The notes below the pieces were generated by a model. The model was not told the origin of the DNA, made no database searches, and saw only the letters and a program-made list of their open reading frames with translations. Of a stretch of DNA of 64,000 nt, positions 10,937 to 22,342 are shown in pieces. The DNA lies in contig NC_134834.1 of NCBI RefSeq assembly GCF_004210375.1, forward strand, positions 14,989,857 through 15,053,856, in the 5' to 3' direction. A program made the position numbers and the translations under genes. Numbering within the stretch: position 1 is the stretch's first letter; each line of letters opens with the position of its first letter. This stretch comes from Tachypleus tridentatus (lineage: Eukaryota; Arthropoda; Merostomata; Xiphosura; Limulidae).

Positions 10937-10990
10937 AATTAGGGACGGCTAACGCAGATAGACCTCGTGTAACCTTGCGCGAAATAAAAG
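10937..10990 (+). mobile_element. Family A 3' fragment, inverted against its neighbour
   Basis: Holds only the last 54 bases of family A (AAATTAGGGACGGCTAACGC through GCGCGAAATAAAAG) in sense orientation, directly followed by an antisense copy lacking this same part. Confidence 0.75.
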
Positions 10991-10996
10991 TGTAAT

Positions 10997-11177
10997 ATCA
11001 GAGGGAAGTCATCACCGCCAACACTTGGACTACTCTTTTACCAACGAAATAGTGGGATTGATCGTAACATTATAATGCCCCCACGGCTGAATGGGCGAGC
11101 ATGTTTGGTGCGACGGAGATTCGAACCCGCCACTCTCAAATTACGAATCAAACGCCTTAACCCACCTGGCCGTGCCT
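10997..11177 (-). mobile_element. Family A SINE missing its own 3' end
   Basis: Antisense from CAGAGGGAAG to CCACCTGGCCGTGCC, with a good B box (reverse complement of GATTCGAACCC). Its tail lies inverted at 10937-10990. An open frame across its head (11075-11329) is a by-product. Confidence 0.8.
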
Positions 11178-11601
11178 ATATTACTTTATTACCTTGTGCA
11201 TTTGGACTTTCTGTAATTAAAAAGAGAGATAAGGGTAAGTTTGCGTATTCGAAACAAACAAGTGGTATGGTTTGTACAACTGATAATAAAAGGTATGTCA
11301 ATTTTGACAAACAAATAGTTTCTTGGTAAATTCTCGTAATTTTAAAAGCGTTATTAAAACCTTAGTCACTGTGAAGTTATATTGAGTCTTGTTTTCGTAA
11401 CTAACCAGTTCCGGTTCAGTGTATTTGTTGTTGACTTGTTTTCAACCGCACTGGGTGTTTGTTAAAGCAATGTTTAACAACAATTTGTCCTCGGAACATT
11501 TCAACGTTTAAGATACAGTTGCAACAGATGTATTAAAATCTGCAACCACAGTGAGGATTTGATGCGTCGAATAATAAACGTTTTTGCCACGATTTAAGAA
11601 G

Positions 11602-11715
11602 CGGTGGTTTAGCGGTAAGTCCCGAAGGCTTCTGATACTAAATATAGAGTTTTGATACCCGAAATGGACATAGCACAGATAGCCCATTGTATAGTTTTTT
11701 TGCTTAACAATAAAG
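11602..11715 (+). mobile_element. Family C SINE
   Basis: AGCGGTGGTTTAGCGGTAAG head, TTTTGATACCCG (decayed B box), ATAGCACAGATAGCCCATTG core, GTTTTTTTGCTTAAC tail. Confidence 0.6.
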
Positions 11716-12669
11716 AAAATAAATGTTCTAAAGTCTGCGTTCGTTCAGGGAAGACGTGTCCGAAGTTCATAAAAGATCAAAGGTTGGCTAGGTATTCATC
11801 AAATGGAACCACCTCGATTTATGGTGTTTTATAATTAGTAACTCTTACTGTTCATTTAACCTCCTCTAGAATGACGTATTGGAGGGGAAGTATTATCCAG
11901 AACTGGGGGGTTTTACGGACGTAAATTATTTTCTGAGACGTTAGCTATCGATGGAATTGCTTATTAAACATACAGGATCAATTAGAAGCTTCAATGAAGA
12001 GATATTGCATGTTAAAGCCACACAAGTAATAACAGTGTGTTCAGAGTTATTAAACAGTATCTTTACCTACTACTTACAGACTGTAGACACTGTTAACCGG
12101 TAATACATCTGAAAGTTTCAATACTGTCATTGTGGTCGGCAACGGAAATTATTCGAACCTGTGTTCGACAACAGGATTGACTCGCAGGCTTTCCACAGTC
12201 ATCACCGACGACAGAAGTGACTCTTAAACTTACCCTTGTTTCTTTTCGGAGGTGGAAATACAGAGTATGTAATCCAAGTGAACATTGTATAATCACTTTA
12301 TTGTATGTTCTTATGTTATCAATTTTAGTTTCTTAATTGTGGTACATTTGGTGAAACTGAAAAATATATTTGATGGCGCAATTTCCATCTGTGCAATATC
12401 TTTGCAGTATTTTTGTTCCGGAAAACCTTGTCAAAGCATATTGTCTCCGTTCTTGGTAATACGTGGTTGCTAAGGGATGATTTAAATGCTTCTACGTTAT
12501 CAGTTCGCTATATATCCATCTGATACAGATTCGTTTTGCTTTGTTGTTGTTGCTATGGGATGATATTAAACTCTTTGTTTGGTATCGGATTTAGAACTCT
12601 CCTTATAGTAAGTTTAGAAAGTTATTATTGTTAGTTTCTTTTTCTTTATTTGCTTAGGATATTCATGTT
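11716..12669. other. No gene recognised
   Basis: Around 12085-12240 there is a somewhat GC-richer stretch with TTCGAACCTGTGTTCGA, possibly a SINE relic on the minus strand. Nothing else is supportable. Confidence 0.45.
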
Positions 12670-12925
12670 TTGTTTGGCTTCTTTCGTATTTCGTTCAAAG
12701 GTACACGAGGGCTATCTGCGCTAATTGGCCTTAATTTAGAAGAGATAGACTGCAGGTAGGACAGCTAATCAGTGCTACCCACCGCCAACTTTTGAGCTAC
12801 TCTTTTAGCATTAAATAATGCGATTAACCGTGACATTATAACGCTCCCAGTAGCTGAAAGAGCGCAAATGTTTGACTAGGGTTCAAACCCGCGACTCTCA
12901 AATTACGAGTCGAGCGTATTGGGGA
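12670..12925 (-). mobile_element. Old family A SINE
   Basis: From GTACACGAGGGCTATCTGCG to the head (CGACTCTCAAATTACGAGTC). The copy is diverged by point changes and a short insertion. Confidence 0.75.
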
Positions 12926-13054
12926 AATATCTGAATTATTGAGAGATGTCAGAGGGAAGCTGTAAGAACAGAGGTAAGTTAAGATTTTTTACGGGTAAGT
13001 GGTGGTACAGTGTTATCTGAAGAGATGAATAAAGTATATATCTGGCTTCTAAGA

Positions 13055-13290
13055 CAACCGTTTGGTGTTTAGGACACTCGACTCGCAATCTGCGGTTCGC
13101 GGTTGCGAATCCTTGTTGCCGAACATACCTTTTCTTTTAGTCGTGGGGACGTTATAATGTCACTGTTAATCCCGCTATATTTCGCTAAACGAATAGCCCA
13201 AGAGATGGCGGTGGGTGTGTATTACTGCTGAATTAGCAAATAGCCCTCGTGTAGTCGTGAGCGAAGTTCCGAACAAACCAAACTAGAGAC
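13055..13290 (+). mobile_element. Family A SINE with degraded tRNA head
   Basis: GACACTCGACTCGCAATCTG head, B box decayed to GGTTGCGAATCC, internal loss in the central part, tail GTGTAGTCGTGAGCG. Confidence 0.75.
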
Positions 13291-13454
13291 AAACACGTGT
13301 TTTAAAATAAAACTGGCGAAGCTTCAGTTATGACTGTTTTTAACATGAATTGTGGGTTTAATTTTTACTTCTGTCTCAATAAAATGTTCTTCATTTACAA
13401 GTTGTTCAAATTAAATATATTTCTAATGAATGGGACAAACGAAGTTATTGACAG

Positions 13455-13717
13455 GGCGAGCCCCGGCATGGCCAGGTGGTTAAGACACTCGACTCGTAAT
13501 CTGAGGGTCGCGGGTTCGAACCCCCTTCGCACCAAACATGCTCGTCTTTTCAGCCGTGGGGGTGTTATAATGTGACGCTTAACCCCACTACTCGATGGTA
13601 AGAGTTGGCGGAAGGTGGTGATGACAAACTGCCCTCCGTCTTGTCTTGCACTGCTAAATTATTGACGGTTAGTGTAGATGGCTCTCGTGTAGCTTTGCGA
13701 GAATTTCAATAATAAAC
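13455..13717 (+). mobile_element. Family A SINE with perfect 12-bp target-site duplication
   Basis: Flanked by AGTTATTGACAG at 13443-13454 and 13718-13729. Full head: A box TGGCCAGGTGG, anticodon-loop-like CTCGTAA, B box GGTTCGAACCC. A good reference copy for defining family A ends. Confidence 0.92.
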
Positions 13718-13729
13718 AGTTATTGACAG

Positions 13730-14640
13730 AAGATGTTTCTTTGTTACAGTGCAGTTTCGAAGTTATTTTAACGTTAAAAACAATTCCTGTGAATTACGTG
13801 AATAGTCTCGTGTTTTTAAAAAATAATATTTCTTGAATATTGAAAAGTAGCACAACGTAAACTCTGAATGCTTACAACGTTAAAAATCTGGTTTCTATAC
13901 CCGTGATAGACAGGGAAACCACTATAGCCGTGATAAATATGTTAAGTGTATTGTAAATGTAACTTATGGTGGTTCGTACGTTAACACTGTTGTGGCTAAG
14001 TTGTTTGCAAAGGTATAGAGGTAATTGTATAGTTGAGTCATATCTATTAATATGTAATGAATATTCGACCATTACTTGGTCTATTTAAACACGAAATTCA
14101 ACAGATGTTGTCTAGATTAAAGTCGTAATTAAATTATTAGTATATTTTTATGGTTACCACAATAGTTAAATCATCACACTGTATTTCCATGGTTACTACT
14201 TTCTATGTTATACTTGTTAGAACATTCCACAGAACATGTGGAGTATTATGTCAACTCGGTATGTATGTAGTATCTGATACAATAAGCACTGTTGTGTTTA
14301 TAAATGATTGTTTCTTAATTTACTAGTATTGTAGAGAGAAGTACACAAATACTGGACATAGCGTATTATAAACTCCTCTCAATAGATGTAAGCCTCAAAT
14401 AAGAAGACATATAGCGATTAAACAAATAGAAATATGCCTCTTTTTAAAATTACCTATGACTCTAAATCTACCATTATATGTGTATATATTGTGCATAATG
14501 GGAATGAATTTGTGAGAAGATGATATAAATGATATGGAGTCATAAGGACCCTAGACCCAGTAGGATGACAGGATTACTTAAGAAGGAGAAAAGATTCTCT
14601 ACCATTATTTAACCACGCAAGATACTTGGTGGAAGAAGAT
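13730..14640. other. No gene recognised
   Basis: AT-rich, unique-looking. A 66-codon minus-strand frame at 13872-14072 has no support. Confidence 0.5.
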
Positions 14641-14907
14641 GTTTGTTTGGTTTTTAGAATTTCGCGCAAAGCTACACGAGGGTTATCTGCGCTAGCCGTC
14701 CCAGTGTAAGACTAGAGGGAATGCAACTAGTCACCACCCACCGCCAACTCTTGAGCTACTCTTTTACCAATGAATAGTGGGATTGAGCGTCACTTTATAA
14801 CCCCCCCTGCATGGCTGAAAGGGCGAACGTTTTTAGTGTGACGGGGATTCGAACCCGCGACCCTCGGATTACGAGTCGAGCGCCTTAACCAGCTGGCCAT
14901 GCCGGGC
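14641..14907 (-). mobile_element. Full-length family A SINE
   Basis: Runs from the AAAC-type tail (GTTTGTTTGG) to the head end GGCCATGCCGGGC. B box intact as GGGATTCGAACCC. Confidence 0.9.
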
Positions 14908-15710
14908 AGGAAAGACCCTCTACAAATTCTATAACAACAGCGGAGGGTCAAGGATTATATCTGTAAAACATTACATTTTTGTAATATCGCATGGTCCCAG
15001 TATATATATTACCTGTTTGTTTAATTCTCGTATGAATTGTGGATGGTGTTTTAAAAAATGTTTTTCTTAATACGTATCAGTTTAACACACTTTCGTGATA
15101 TGAGTATCATTGACTGTATTTAACTAATATACTTAGGACTACAATTCAATAAGGGTTAACCTCCTGACGCGAGTGGCGTTGAAATCGGTTCTATTGCAGG
15201 ACTTGGAGTCGTTGACCTTTGTCGAATATGCACGTATTATTATTATTATTCCATTGGTGAGGCGTAGAATGCACTTAGCACATACCTACTACTAGCATAC
15301 TAACAAGCTTAACTCGTGCGAGTATTTAAACTTAGTCACCGTTAGCTGCATCGCAGAGATGAATAGACGGTAAGGAACTGCGCATGCGTGACCGTTACAA
15401 TATAGTGAACAAATACAACGGTGCATTACTGAAAAACCAGGACTTTAGTTTGTCGTGCTATTCATGAAACGAGTTAATATATAATAAAAGAAAATATTAT
15501 CCGTTGAAAAATGATAAATTATTCCACTGGTAGAGTGGTGATAGGTTTATAATCGAATGTAGCACATAGAAATGTAGCCAGAAACAGATAAAAACAAACC
15601 AAACCAGTAATAAAATAAGTCATTTTAAGCGACAAGGTGTTTTCTTTCTGCCAATATTTTTTTCAATAATTGTAGTGTTATACTGTTAAATCTTTGCCAG
15701 CGTACAAGTG
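14908..15710. other. No gene recognised; CpG-bearing patch near 15.15-15.45 kb
   Basis: Holds a (TAT)n run near 15236 and an NRF-1-like CTGCGCATGCGTGAC near 15378, which follows AGATGAATAGACGGTAAGG with a donor-like GTAAGG. This could be a promoter and first exon, but there is no protein evidence. Confidence 0.3.
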
Positions 15711-15719
15711 AAGGAATAC

Positions 15720-15989
15720 CCTTACTTGTTTTTGGAATTTCGCGCAGAACTACACGAGCACTGTCTGTGCCAGCCGTCCCTAATTTAGCAGTGTAAGACT
15801 AGAGGGAAGGCAGCTAGTCATCACCACTCGCCGCCAGCTCTTGGGCTACTCTTTTACCAACGAATAGTGGGACTGACCGTCACATTATAGCACCCCCACA
15901 CCTGAAAGGGCGCGAATGTTTGGTGTGATGAGGATTCGAACCCGTAATTCTCAGATTATTATGAGTCGAGCGCCTTAACGGCCGGGCCA
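15720..15989 (-). mobile_element. Family A SINE with 9-bp target-site duplication
   Basis: AAGGAATAC occurs at 15711-15719 and 15990-15998. Full length, with a small insertion in the anticodon-arm region (CAGATTATTATGAGTCG). Confidence 0.85.
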
Positions 15990-16327
15990 AAGGAATACTT
16001 TTATTGACAAGTAATTTTTGTTTTTCTTTCGGTTTCCTAGAATAATTTTCTTCATGAGAAAATACAGTTAAAGACGAAACTTGAAACGAACTTTAATATT
16101 ATTTGTTGTTTTTAAAGTAAACCATACAACTGGCTATTTGCGCTATAAACACCGCGGTGAAACTAACCCCGTACTCTACCCCTTATAAGTAAAGCTGCAA
16201 CTGACCAACCAAGGACAAAAATAAAAACACATTTTTATGGTTATGATGGGAAAATGAAGAAATTTTTAATCACGGTTACACACGCGCGCGCGCACGTTTC
16301 TTGTTCATAAAGTCATGTTACAGCTAG

Positions 16328-16450
16328 CTCGCCTCCCAGTAGCACAGCGACATGTCTGCGGACTCGCACTGCTAGAAACTGGGTTTCGATACCCATGGTG
16401 GGCAGAGCACACATAGCCCATTATGTAGCTTTGTGCTTAATACCAAATTA
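16328..16450 (+). mobile_element. Family C SINE, good copy
   Basis: CCTCCCAGTAGCACAGCGAC, TCTGCGGACTCGCACTGCTA, GGTTTCGATACCC (B-box-like), GGGCAGAGCACA, CATAGCCCATTATGTAGC, TTTGTGCTTAAT. Confidence 0.75.
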
Positions 16451-16500
16451 GCAATCAGTTAGATGGCCCTCATTTTTCAAAATGTTAGTATTAAATCGTC

Positions 16501-16785
16501 TCTCGGCCCAGCATGGTCAAGAAATTAGGTGTGGTTAAATCGTAATTTAAGGGTCGCGGGTCAGAATTCCCTTTACACCAAACATGGTCGTCCTTTGAGC
16601 CGTGGGGGCGTTATTAAGTTACGGTTAATACCACTATTCGTTGGTAAAAGAGTAGCCCAAGAGTTGGCGGTGGGTGACGATGACTATCTACCTTCTCTCT
16701 AGTCTTACACTGCTAAATTAGGAACGGCTAGCGTAGATAGCCCTCGTGATGCTTTGCGCGAGATTCAAATCAAACAACCAACCAA
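16501..16785 (+). mobile_element. Family A SINE
   Basis: Head mutated (GGTCGCGGGTCAGAATTCCC), body intact, tail GCGCGAGATTCAAATCAAAC. Confidence 0.88.
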
Positions 16786-17625
16786 ATCTGTAGCTAAGGA
16801 GGGCTGGTATGGTTATTAACACTTTTACTGAAATAAAGCAGAGAACAGCATTTTGATCTTCTTAGGTCATCTTTGTGTTGTTTAAAGTTATCCATCAACT
16901 GACTCTTCAAAAGAAAAAAAGTATCACCACAGCTGTAACATTGTGTTGTTGTTGTTTGTGTTTTTACTAAGATGTGATCCATAACCTAGCACTAAGAGAT
17001 TGGATCTCCTTTCTACAAGTTGGTAACCCAAGTTGAGGCCGGTGTTACATTTCTGGAAGTTAGATTTGGCAAGTCCAGTTCGAATCTGTATGGTATGCCA
17101 AAAACAATGTAAAAAACATCTGCTCTTTAAGCTGAAAATGTATTATAAGAGAGACAGTCAACCACATAGTGTAGAAAGTGAGTGCTGCTGATTGGCTTCC
17201 TTCTTTATTGGTATTAAATTTATCAAAATTAAGGACGGCAGCAGATAGTTTTATTATTTTTACCCTGAGTAGAAACATTCTTTAAGTTATCACTCCTACT
17301 TGACTGGGTTGCATTGGCAATTTTGGTTGTTATGGATTCCTTATGCTATAGTTCCAATTGTCACCGACAGGGGGATTAGGCAACCAAATGGAGACTGACG
17401 AATCACGAGAGAAAAAAATTAACTGAAAAATGTTTGCTGTTTTCAATTCCATTTTTTTTTCAATAAGTATTTGGTAAAAGTTTATATATTTTAGAGCAGA
17501 CTATTTTCCAGCTCAAGATAATTTTAGATTTATTATCAAAACAACATGTGGCAAAAATAATAATGAATACATTGGCTGAGTATAAAAATATTTTCTCAAC
17601 CCAAACGAGCCGTTTTTGCATATAT
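16786..17625. other. No gene recognised
   Basis: AT-rich. Minus-strand frames at 16794-16982 and 17060-17278 resemble nothing I know. Confidence 0.5.
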
Positions 17626-18431
17626 AAGGATAAGCTAAGTTGATATGGTTGTGAGATTGCGTTATTGAAGATTAGATCATGGCCACACCAAGAGATTGAT
17701 GAATTACCAACAAGGATAAGCTAAGTTTATGGTTGTGAGATTGCGTTATTGAAGATTAGATCATGGCCACACCAAGAGATTGATGAATTACCAACAAGGA
17801 TAAGCTAAGTTGATATGGTTGTGAGATTGCGTTATTGAAGATTAGATCATGGCCACACCAAGAGATTGATGAATTACCAACAAGGATAAGCTAAGTTGAT
17901 ATGGTTGTGAGATTGCGTTATTGAAGATTAGATCATGGCCACACCAAGAGATTGATGAATTACCAACAAGGATAAGCTAAGTTTATGGTTGTGAGATTGC
18001 GTTATTGAAGATTAGATCATGGCCACACCAAGAGATTGATGGATTACCAACAAGGATAAGCTAAGTTGATATGGTTGTGAGATTGCGTTATTGAAGATTA
18101 GATCATGGCCACACCAAGAGATTGATGGATTACCAACAAGGATAAGCTAAGTTGATATGGTTGTGAGATTGCGTTATTGAAGATTAGATCATGGCCACAC
18201 CAAGAGATTGATGGATTACCAACAAGGATAAGCTAAGTTGATATGGTTGTGAGATTGCGTTATTGAAGATTAGATCATGGCCACACCAAGAGATTGATGA
18301 ATTACCAACAAGGATAAGCTAAGTTTATGGTTGTGAGATTGCGTTATTGAAGATTAGATCATGGCCACACCAAGAGATTGATGGATTACCAACAAGGATA
18401 AGCTAAGTTGATATGGTTGTGAGATTGCGTT
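17626..18431. repeat. 86/84-bp satellite-like array, 9 units plus a partial
   Basis: AAGGATAAGC anchors at 17626, 17712, 17796, 17882, 17968, 18052, 18138, 18224, 18310 and 18394. Units are long (TTGATATGG) or 2 bp shorter (TTTATGG) in the order L S L L S L L L S L. A second variant site (GAATTACC or GGATTACC) switches from unit 5 on. The last unit breaks off at 18431 into a possible LINE relic. Confidence 0.97.
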
Positions 18432-18640
18432 CTTTGTCTTCTTTCTGCTTTCTTACCTTCTACCATCATTTTCTGTCTAAATGTTTTTATTTGTTTCACG
18501 GTGTGCATTGGTTTTCTGTCTGTCCACGATATCCTTTCATATCTTCGGAATATTACCGTTTCAAGTGTTTCCAACACCCTCACAACACTTCACTTGTCCA
18601 ACACGAGCCAGTAGATGTCATCATCTCCAGCATTTGATGA
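18432..18640 (-). pseudogene. Possible LINE reverse-transcriptase C-terminal relic
   Basis: The minus-strand frame carries FRRYERISWTDRK, like the RRMLRISWTD motif near the end of several non-LTR retrotransposon ORF2 proteins. Then comes a Lys/Arg-rich stretch that runs into the satellite array. No upstream RT motifs are visible. Weak, and could be chance. Confidence 0.35.
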
Positions 18641-18751
18641 TTATTCTAAATTTTAGTTGGAGGTTTATTTTTCTTGACGTCAGAATTGTTTAATATTGAT
18701 AACATTAAATGCAATTTGTACAGCATCCCTTCTCCTTATCTTCGGTTGTTG

Positions 18752-18810
18752 GTAATTAAGGCCACACCCAGGAGATGATAATTTATCAACAAGGGTAGCT
18801 ACGCTAAATA
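18752..18810. repeat. Isolated degenerate copy of the 86-bp unit
   Basis: GGCCACACCCAGGAGATGAT, then ATCAACAAGGGTAGCTACGC, repeats the unit's order about 320 bp past the array end, with substitutions. Confidence 0.7.
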
Positions 18811-19479
18811 AGTTTCCAATGAAAATTTGAATTTCACGTTTGTCTTAGGGTTTGATGAATCTGATCTCTGCCTGATACAACGTACCGGTTGAAACCGCGT
18901 GTATTTCCACTGTGTATAACACAGCATTACTACCAATACATAGCTTTACAATACAAAACTATTTTTAATTAGAGCCGGATATTATAAAAAAAAAACTTTC
19001 GTGTGCTTTAATACATTCTAGAGAGAATTTCACGAATATTTACAGTTCGTAAAGAAACTTGCATAAAAAATGCAATTTGTCAATAACGGATTGTATTTGA
19101 GAAGATAGAATATGTGATAAAAAAAAGTGAGTTTTTCTACGTTGTTATTCAATGAAATAACTGAGGTGTTCAACAAATGGCTAACAATGAAAACATCCTC
19201 TCGCGGCTTTCTATGGAACTATTCTTTTTGAACACAAATATTTTAAACACAAACAGTAACGTATAACTAATTAATCTAGAGATGTCGAAACATTCATCTC
19301 GGTATTCGCTTTACCGTTAGCGACTACAAAAACCAAAATAAATTAAAACTTTTTTTTTATCGCTAGGACTGTTTTTTGAAGTCCCATTGTTATGACGTAA
19401 TAAGGATGAAGTATACTTAAATGTTATAATATGTGGTTTTATTTATTCATTTCTCTTCTGAAGGGTCAGCGATAATTTT
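18811..19479. other. No gene recognised
   Basis: AT-rich unique-looking sequence with poly(A)/(T) runs. Confidence 0.5.
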
Positions 19480-19575
19480 ACGAACGTACAATGCTAAAAT
19501 TCGGGATTTGATTCCTTGCGGTGAGCAGAGCGGAAATCCCCTGTTGTGCAGCTTTGTACTACAAATCAACAACAG
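19480..19575 (+). mobile_element. Old family C SINE
   Basis: ACAATGCTAAAATTCGGG, ATTTGATTCC, GGTGAGCAGAG and TTGTGCAGCTTTGTACTAC keep the family C order, with the central core altered. Confidence 0.5.
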
Positions 19576-19987
19576 CGCCAATTACGAATTTATCGCCACA
19601 ATGAAAGGGCTTTCACCGATACAAGTTCTTTAAAAATATAAAGCAAAATTATTTGTTTAAACTCAATTCTACCTCAGTGGTTTTGACTTTACGAAAAGAA
19701 AAAAATAGAATCCTCGAGATAGAAAATAAACCTCCAATGTTGTCGTGACAGAATTTGCCTTAGATTTTATGTACGTTCTGACGGATGACTAAGTTTCTAC
19801 CTTGCAGTTCGCTACAGGTTCCTGCCCTTCAACAAAGTTGTATTCTGTGGAACCAGAGTTGGTGTTAGTGGAAGTAGCCATGTGCACGCGATATTTTTGT
19901 CTCTCGAACCAGGTTGGTGGGAAGATGTGATTTTCGCAAGCATTAGAAATCCTATCCGTGTTTCTTGGGTTATCTCCTTCAATAAAT

Positions 19988-20251
19988 AATGGCCAGGTTG
20001 TTAAGGCACTCGACTTGTAATCTGAGGGTCGCAGGTTCGAATCCCCGTCATACCAAACATGCTCGCCCTTTTATCCGTGGGGGCGTTATAATGTTACGGT
20101 CGATCCCACTATTCGCTGGTAAAAGAGTGGCCCAAGCGTTGGTGGTGGGTGGTGATGACTAGCTGCCTTCACTCTAGTCTTACACTGCTAAATTAGAAAA
20201 GGCTAGCGCAGATAGCCTCGCGTAGTTTTGCACGAAAATTCAAAACAAACC
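19988..20251 (+). mobile_element. Family A SINE
   Basis: Starts at TGGCCAGGTTGTTAAGGC without the CCCGGCA leader. B box GGTTCGAATCC is intact. Tail CACGAAAATTCAAAAC. Confidence 0.88.
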
Positions 20252-20479
20252 ATACAGTTAATGAGTTGCAGTCATCAACATTTACGTATTCCTTACAGTA
20301 CAAAATGGTTCCCACTTTAATGTTCTTATTATCAGTCTTAAATTCCCAGGATGCTTGGATTAGAATTTCCTGAAAAGAAAGTTGTCGAACTTTGAATTCC
20401 AGTGTTTCTACTATATGTGATTTTTGGTCAGGTTCACAGATGAAAAAAATCTACTTAACCCTGCATTGTAATCGTCACG

Positions 20480-20660
20480 TGGCCTGAGTGTGACTTAATT
20501 AGTATATCAGGCTGGGAGTCTCGGGTTCGGGACGATGGTACTAACAGACATGCTCAGCACTTCCAGCCGTGTGTGCGTTATAAGAGTAGCTGCGGATGTT
20601 GCTGACTTAGTACCTGTTTCCAAGACACATTTTGGCTCTGTGTTTCAAAGTGAATGTGAC
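20480..20660 (+). mobile_element. Possible family D SINE, first part
   Basis: Has GTCTCGGGTTCGGG, CATGCTCAGCACTTCCAGCC and GTGCGTTATAAGAG, echoing the head-body junction of family A. A 76-codon frame over it (20535-20765) is not considered a gene. Confidence 0.35.
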
Positions 20661-20699
20661 AGCAGCTTTTATAACGTGACCTTGAACAAGGGGGAGAGG

Positions 20700-20935
20700 T
20701 GTTTAGCCCTAGTTGTTAGTGTGCAAGGTTGCAGATCTGAGGTCTCAAACGCGTTACACCACTGAACACGATGTGTACTTTCGGCTATTAGTGCGTTATA
20801 AGAATGACAGTTAATCTCTTATTCAGTTCTAAGAGTTAGATAAGATAACTGATTACTCCTTTACGCTGTTCCAAATTAAGGATCGCTTGAACCACTAGGT
20901 GTCTCTGACCTGGTCGACCAGCATATTTGTCGTTA
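20700..20935 (+). mobile_element. Family D SINE-like repeat
   Basis: Shares AGTGCGTTATAAGAATGACAG and following TTAATCTCTT with 21885-22085 and, inverted, 32160-32385 and 33725-33935. The right end has AATTAAGGATCG and GTCTCTGACCTGG. No convincing B box. Confidence 0.5.
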
Positions 20936-21186
20936 AGGTGAATAAACTTTACTTTTTGGTAAGGTATATAACATATAGATAAAGTGTATATATATACACA
21001 CACAGGCACAGAACTGGTAATAAGCGTGTTTCAAAAGAAAAGACAAAAAGTTGAACTCCACCTAGTTGCATTTCAGGAAAGTAGAAACACATCCGCAACA
21101 GTTTAAAAAAAAACAAATATCTGAAAGTGTTTTAAATACAAAAGGTCGTTTACAAAATATGGCTAAACACTAACTCTAGAAGCTGT

Positions 21187-21280
21187 GTGTGTGTTTGTTT
21201 TCTTATAGCAAAGCCACATCAGGTTATCTGCTGAGTCTACCGAAGGGAATCGAACCCCTGGTTTTAGCGTTGTAAGCGGG
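21187..21280 (-). mobile_element. Family B SINE, head cut short
   Basis: TTCTTATAGCAAAGCCACAT, TTATCTGCTGAGTC, GAATCGAACCCCTGG, TTTTAGCGTTGTAAGCGGG. Most of the 5' half of the head is missing. Confidence 0.75.
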
Positions 21281-21884
21281 AAATCTCCAGAAGGCGCTTG
21301 AAATAAATTGAGTAACATTTATTCTTCGGTATTCTCTTTGTAACTTTTTATAGCCCCGAGCTCAGCTTTGCTTACAAAGTTATTTTGACACTTTTTTAGT
21401 TAAATATACAAGAGTTCGTGTAAAGTGATGACGTGTTAATTAATGATGAATGGGCGATTTGTTTTCGCGTTCTCTGCGTGCAAAGCAAACCCAAGAGCTG
21501 CTAATTTTTCGAATTAACAAAAACCTCTCTAACGAACTTCGTTGTAAAATTGTAGATTCGTACGGCACGTGGTGTAAGGTGGAAACTATGGTTACGTATT
21601 ACTGATATGTCAAAATAATTGTCTTTTAACTCAAACTTTCTCGGCATGTTCAACCACATTTTCTAAAGTATTCCCACTTGCTCCAAAACTAAATAATTTC
21701 AAGCACAGATAAACATTCTTGAACTAAGCCTATTTTTATTTTGCTCAGTCTCTACAAGTGAGCGACTTTCCTTAACGCAACTGAATAAATATGTCATTGG
21801 AGACACAAAGTTAGGAATTTCTTAGTCATTGTCCCACGAACTAAAGACAGCATGCAAGTTTGATAACATGGCTTTTAGAAGAAG
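21281..21884. other. No gene recognised
   Basis: No supportable exon, promoter or repeat. Confidence 0.5.
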
Positions 21885-22085
21885 GTCCAGGTGGGATCTC
21901 GATGCTGCTGTGCTAGGCTGCATATCGAAAGGTCCGTGAGATGCCACTGAACAAGCTTTAGTGCTTTTCGCTATAAGCGCGTTATAAAACTAACAGTTAA
22001 GCCCTTTGGTCAGTTTTAAGAGTCAGGGAAAGCCCTCGTGGCGGCGGGTTCTTTTATCTGGCTTCACTTTCTCTAGTCAATAGAT
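21885..22085 (+). mobile_element. Family D SINE-like repeat
   Basis: TTTTCGCTATAAGCGCGTTA, AAACTAACAGTTAAGCC, CAGTTTTAAGAGTCAGGG, then a trailing ACTTTCTCTAGTC. Same order as the copy at 20700. Confidence 0.5.
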
Positions 22086-22342
22086 GAAAATGGTTTCTGT
22101 CCATAATATCACATACACGTGTTAGATGTAGAATAGGTTTTAAATACTAAAACCTGTTTGCATAACGACTCTGTAGTGGCGAACAGATCCAAGTAATTGA
22201 AAGAACGTAGGTATGGTTCTCATACAAAACTAAATGAATAAAGAAATATATATATGAAACAAATTTCTAGGTCAAAGTACGTCTATATCTTACTAAACGA
22301 TACGCACTTGGTAACAGTTAAGGCAATGCTAATACTAACTAT

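Noticed and set aside
10937-11177. Twin-priming product
   Set aside because: Twin priming inverts the 5' segment and leaves the 3' segment next to the tail end. Here the order of the segments is the opposite.
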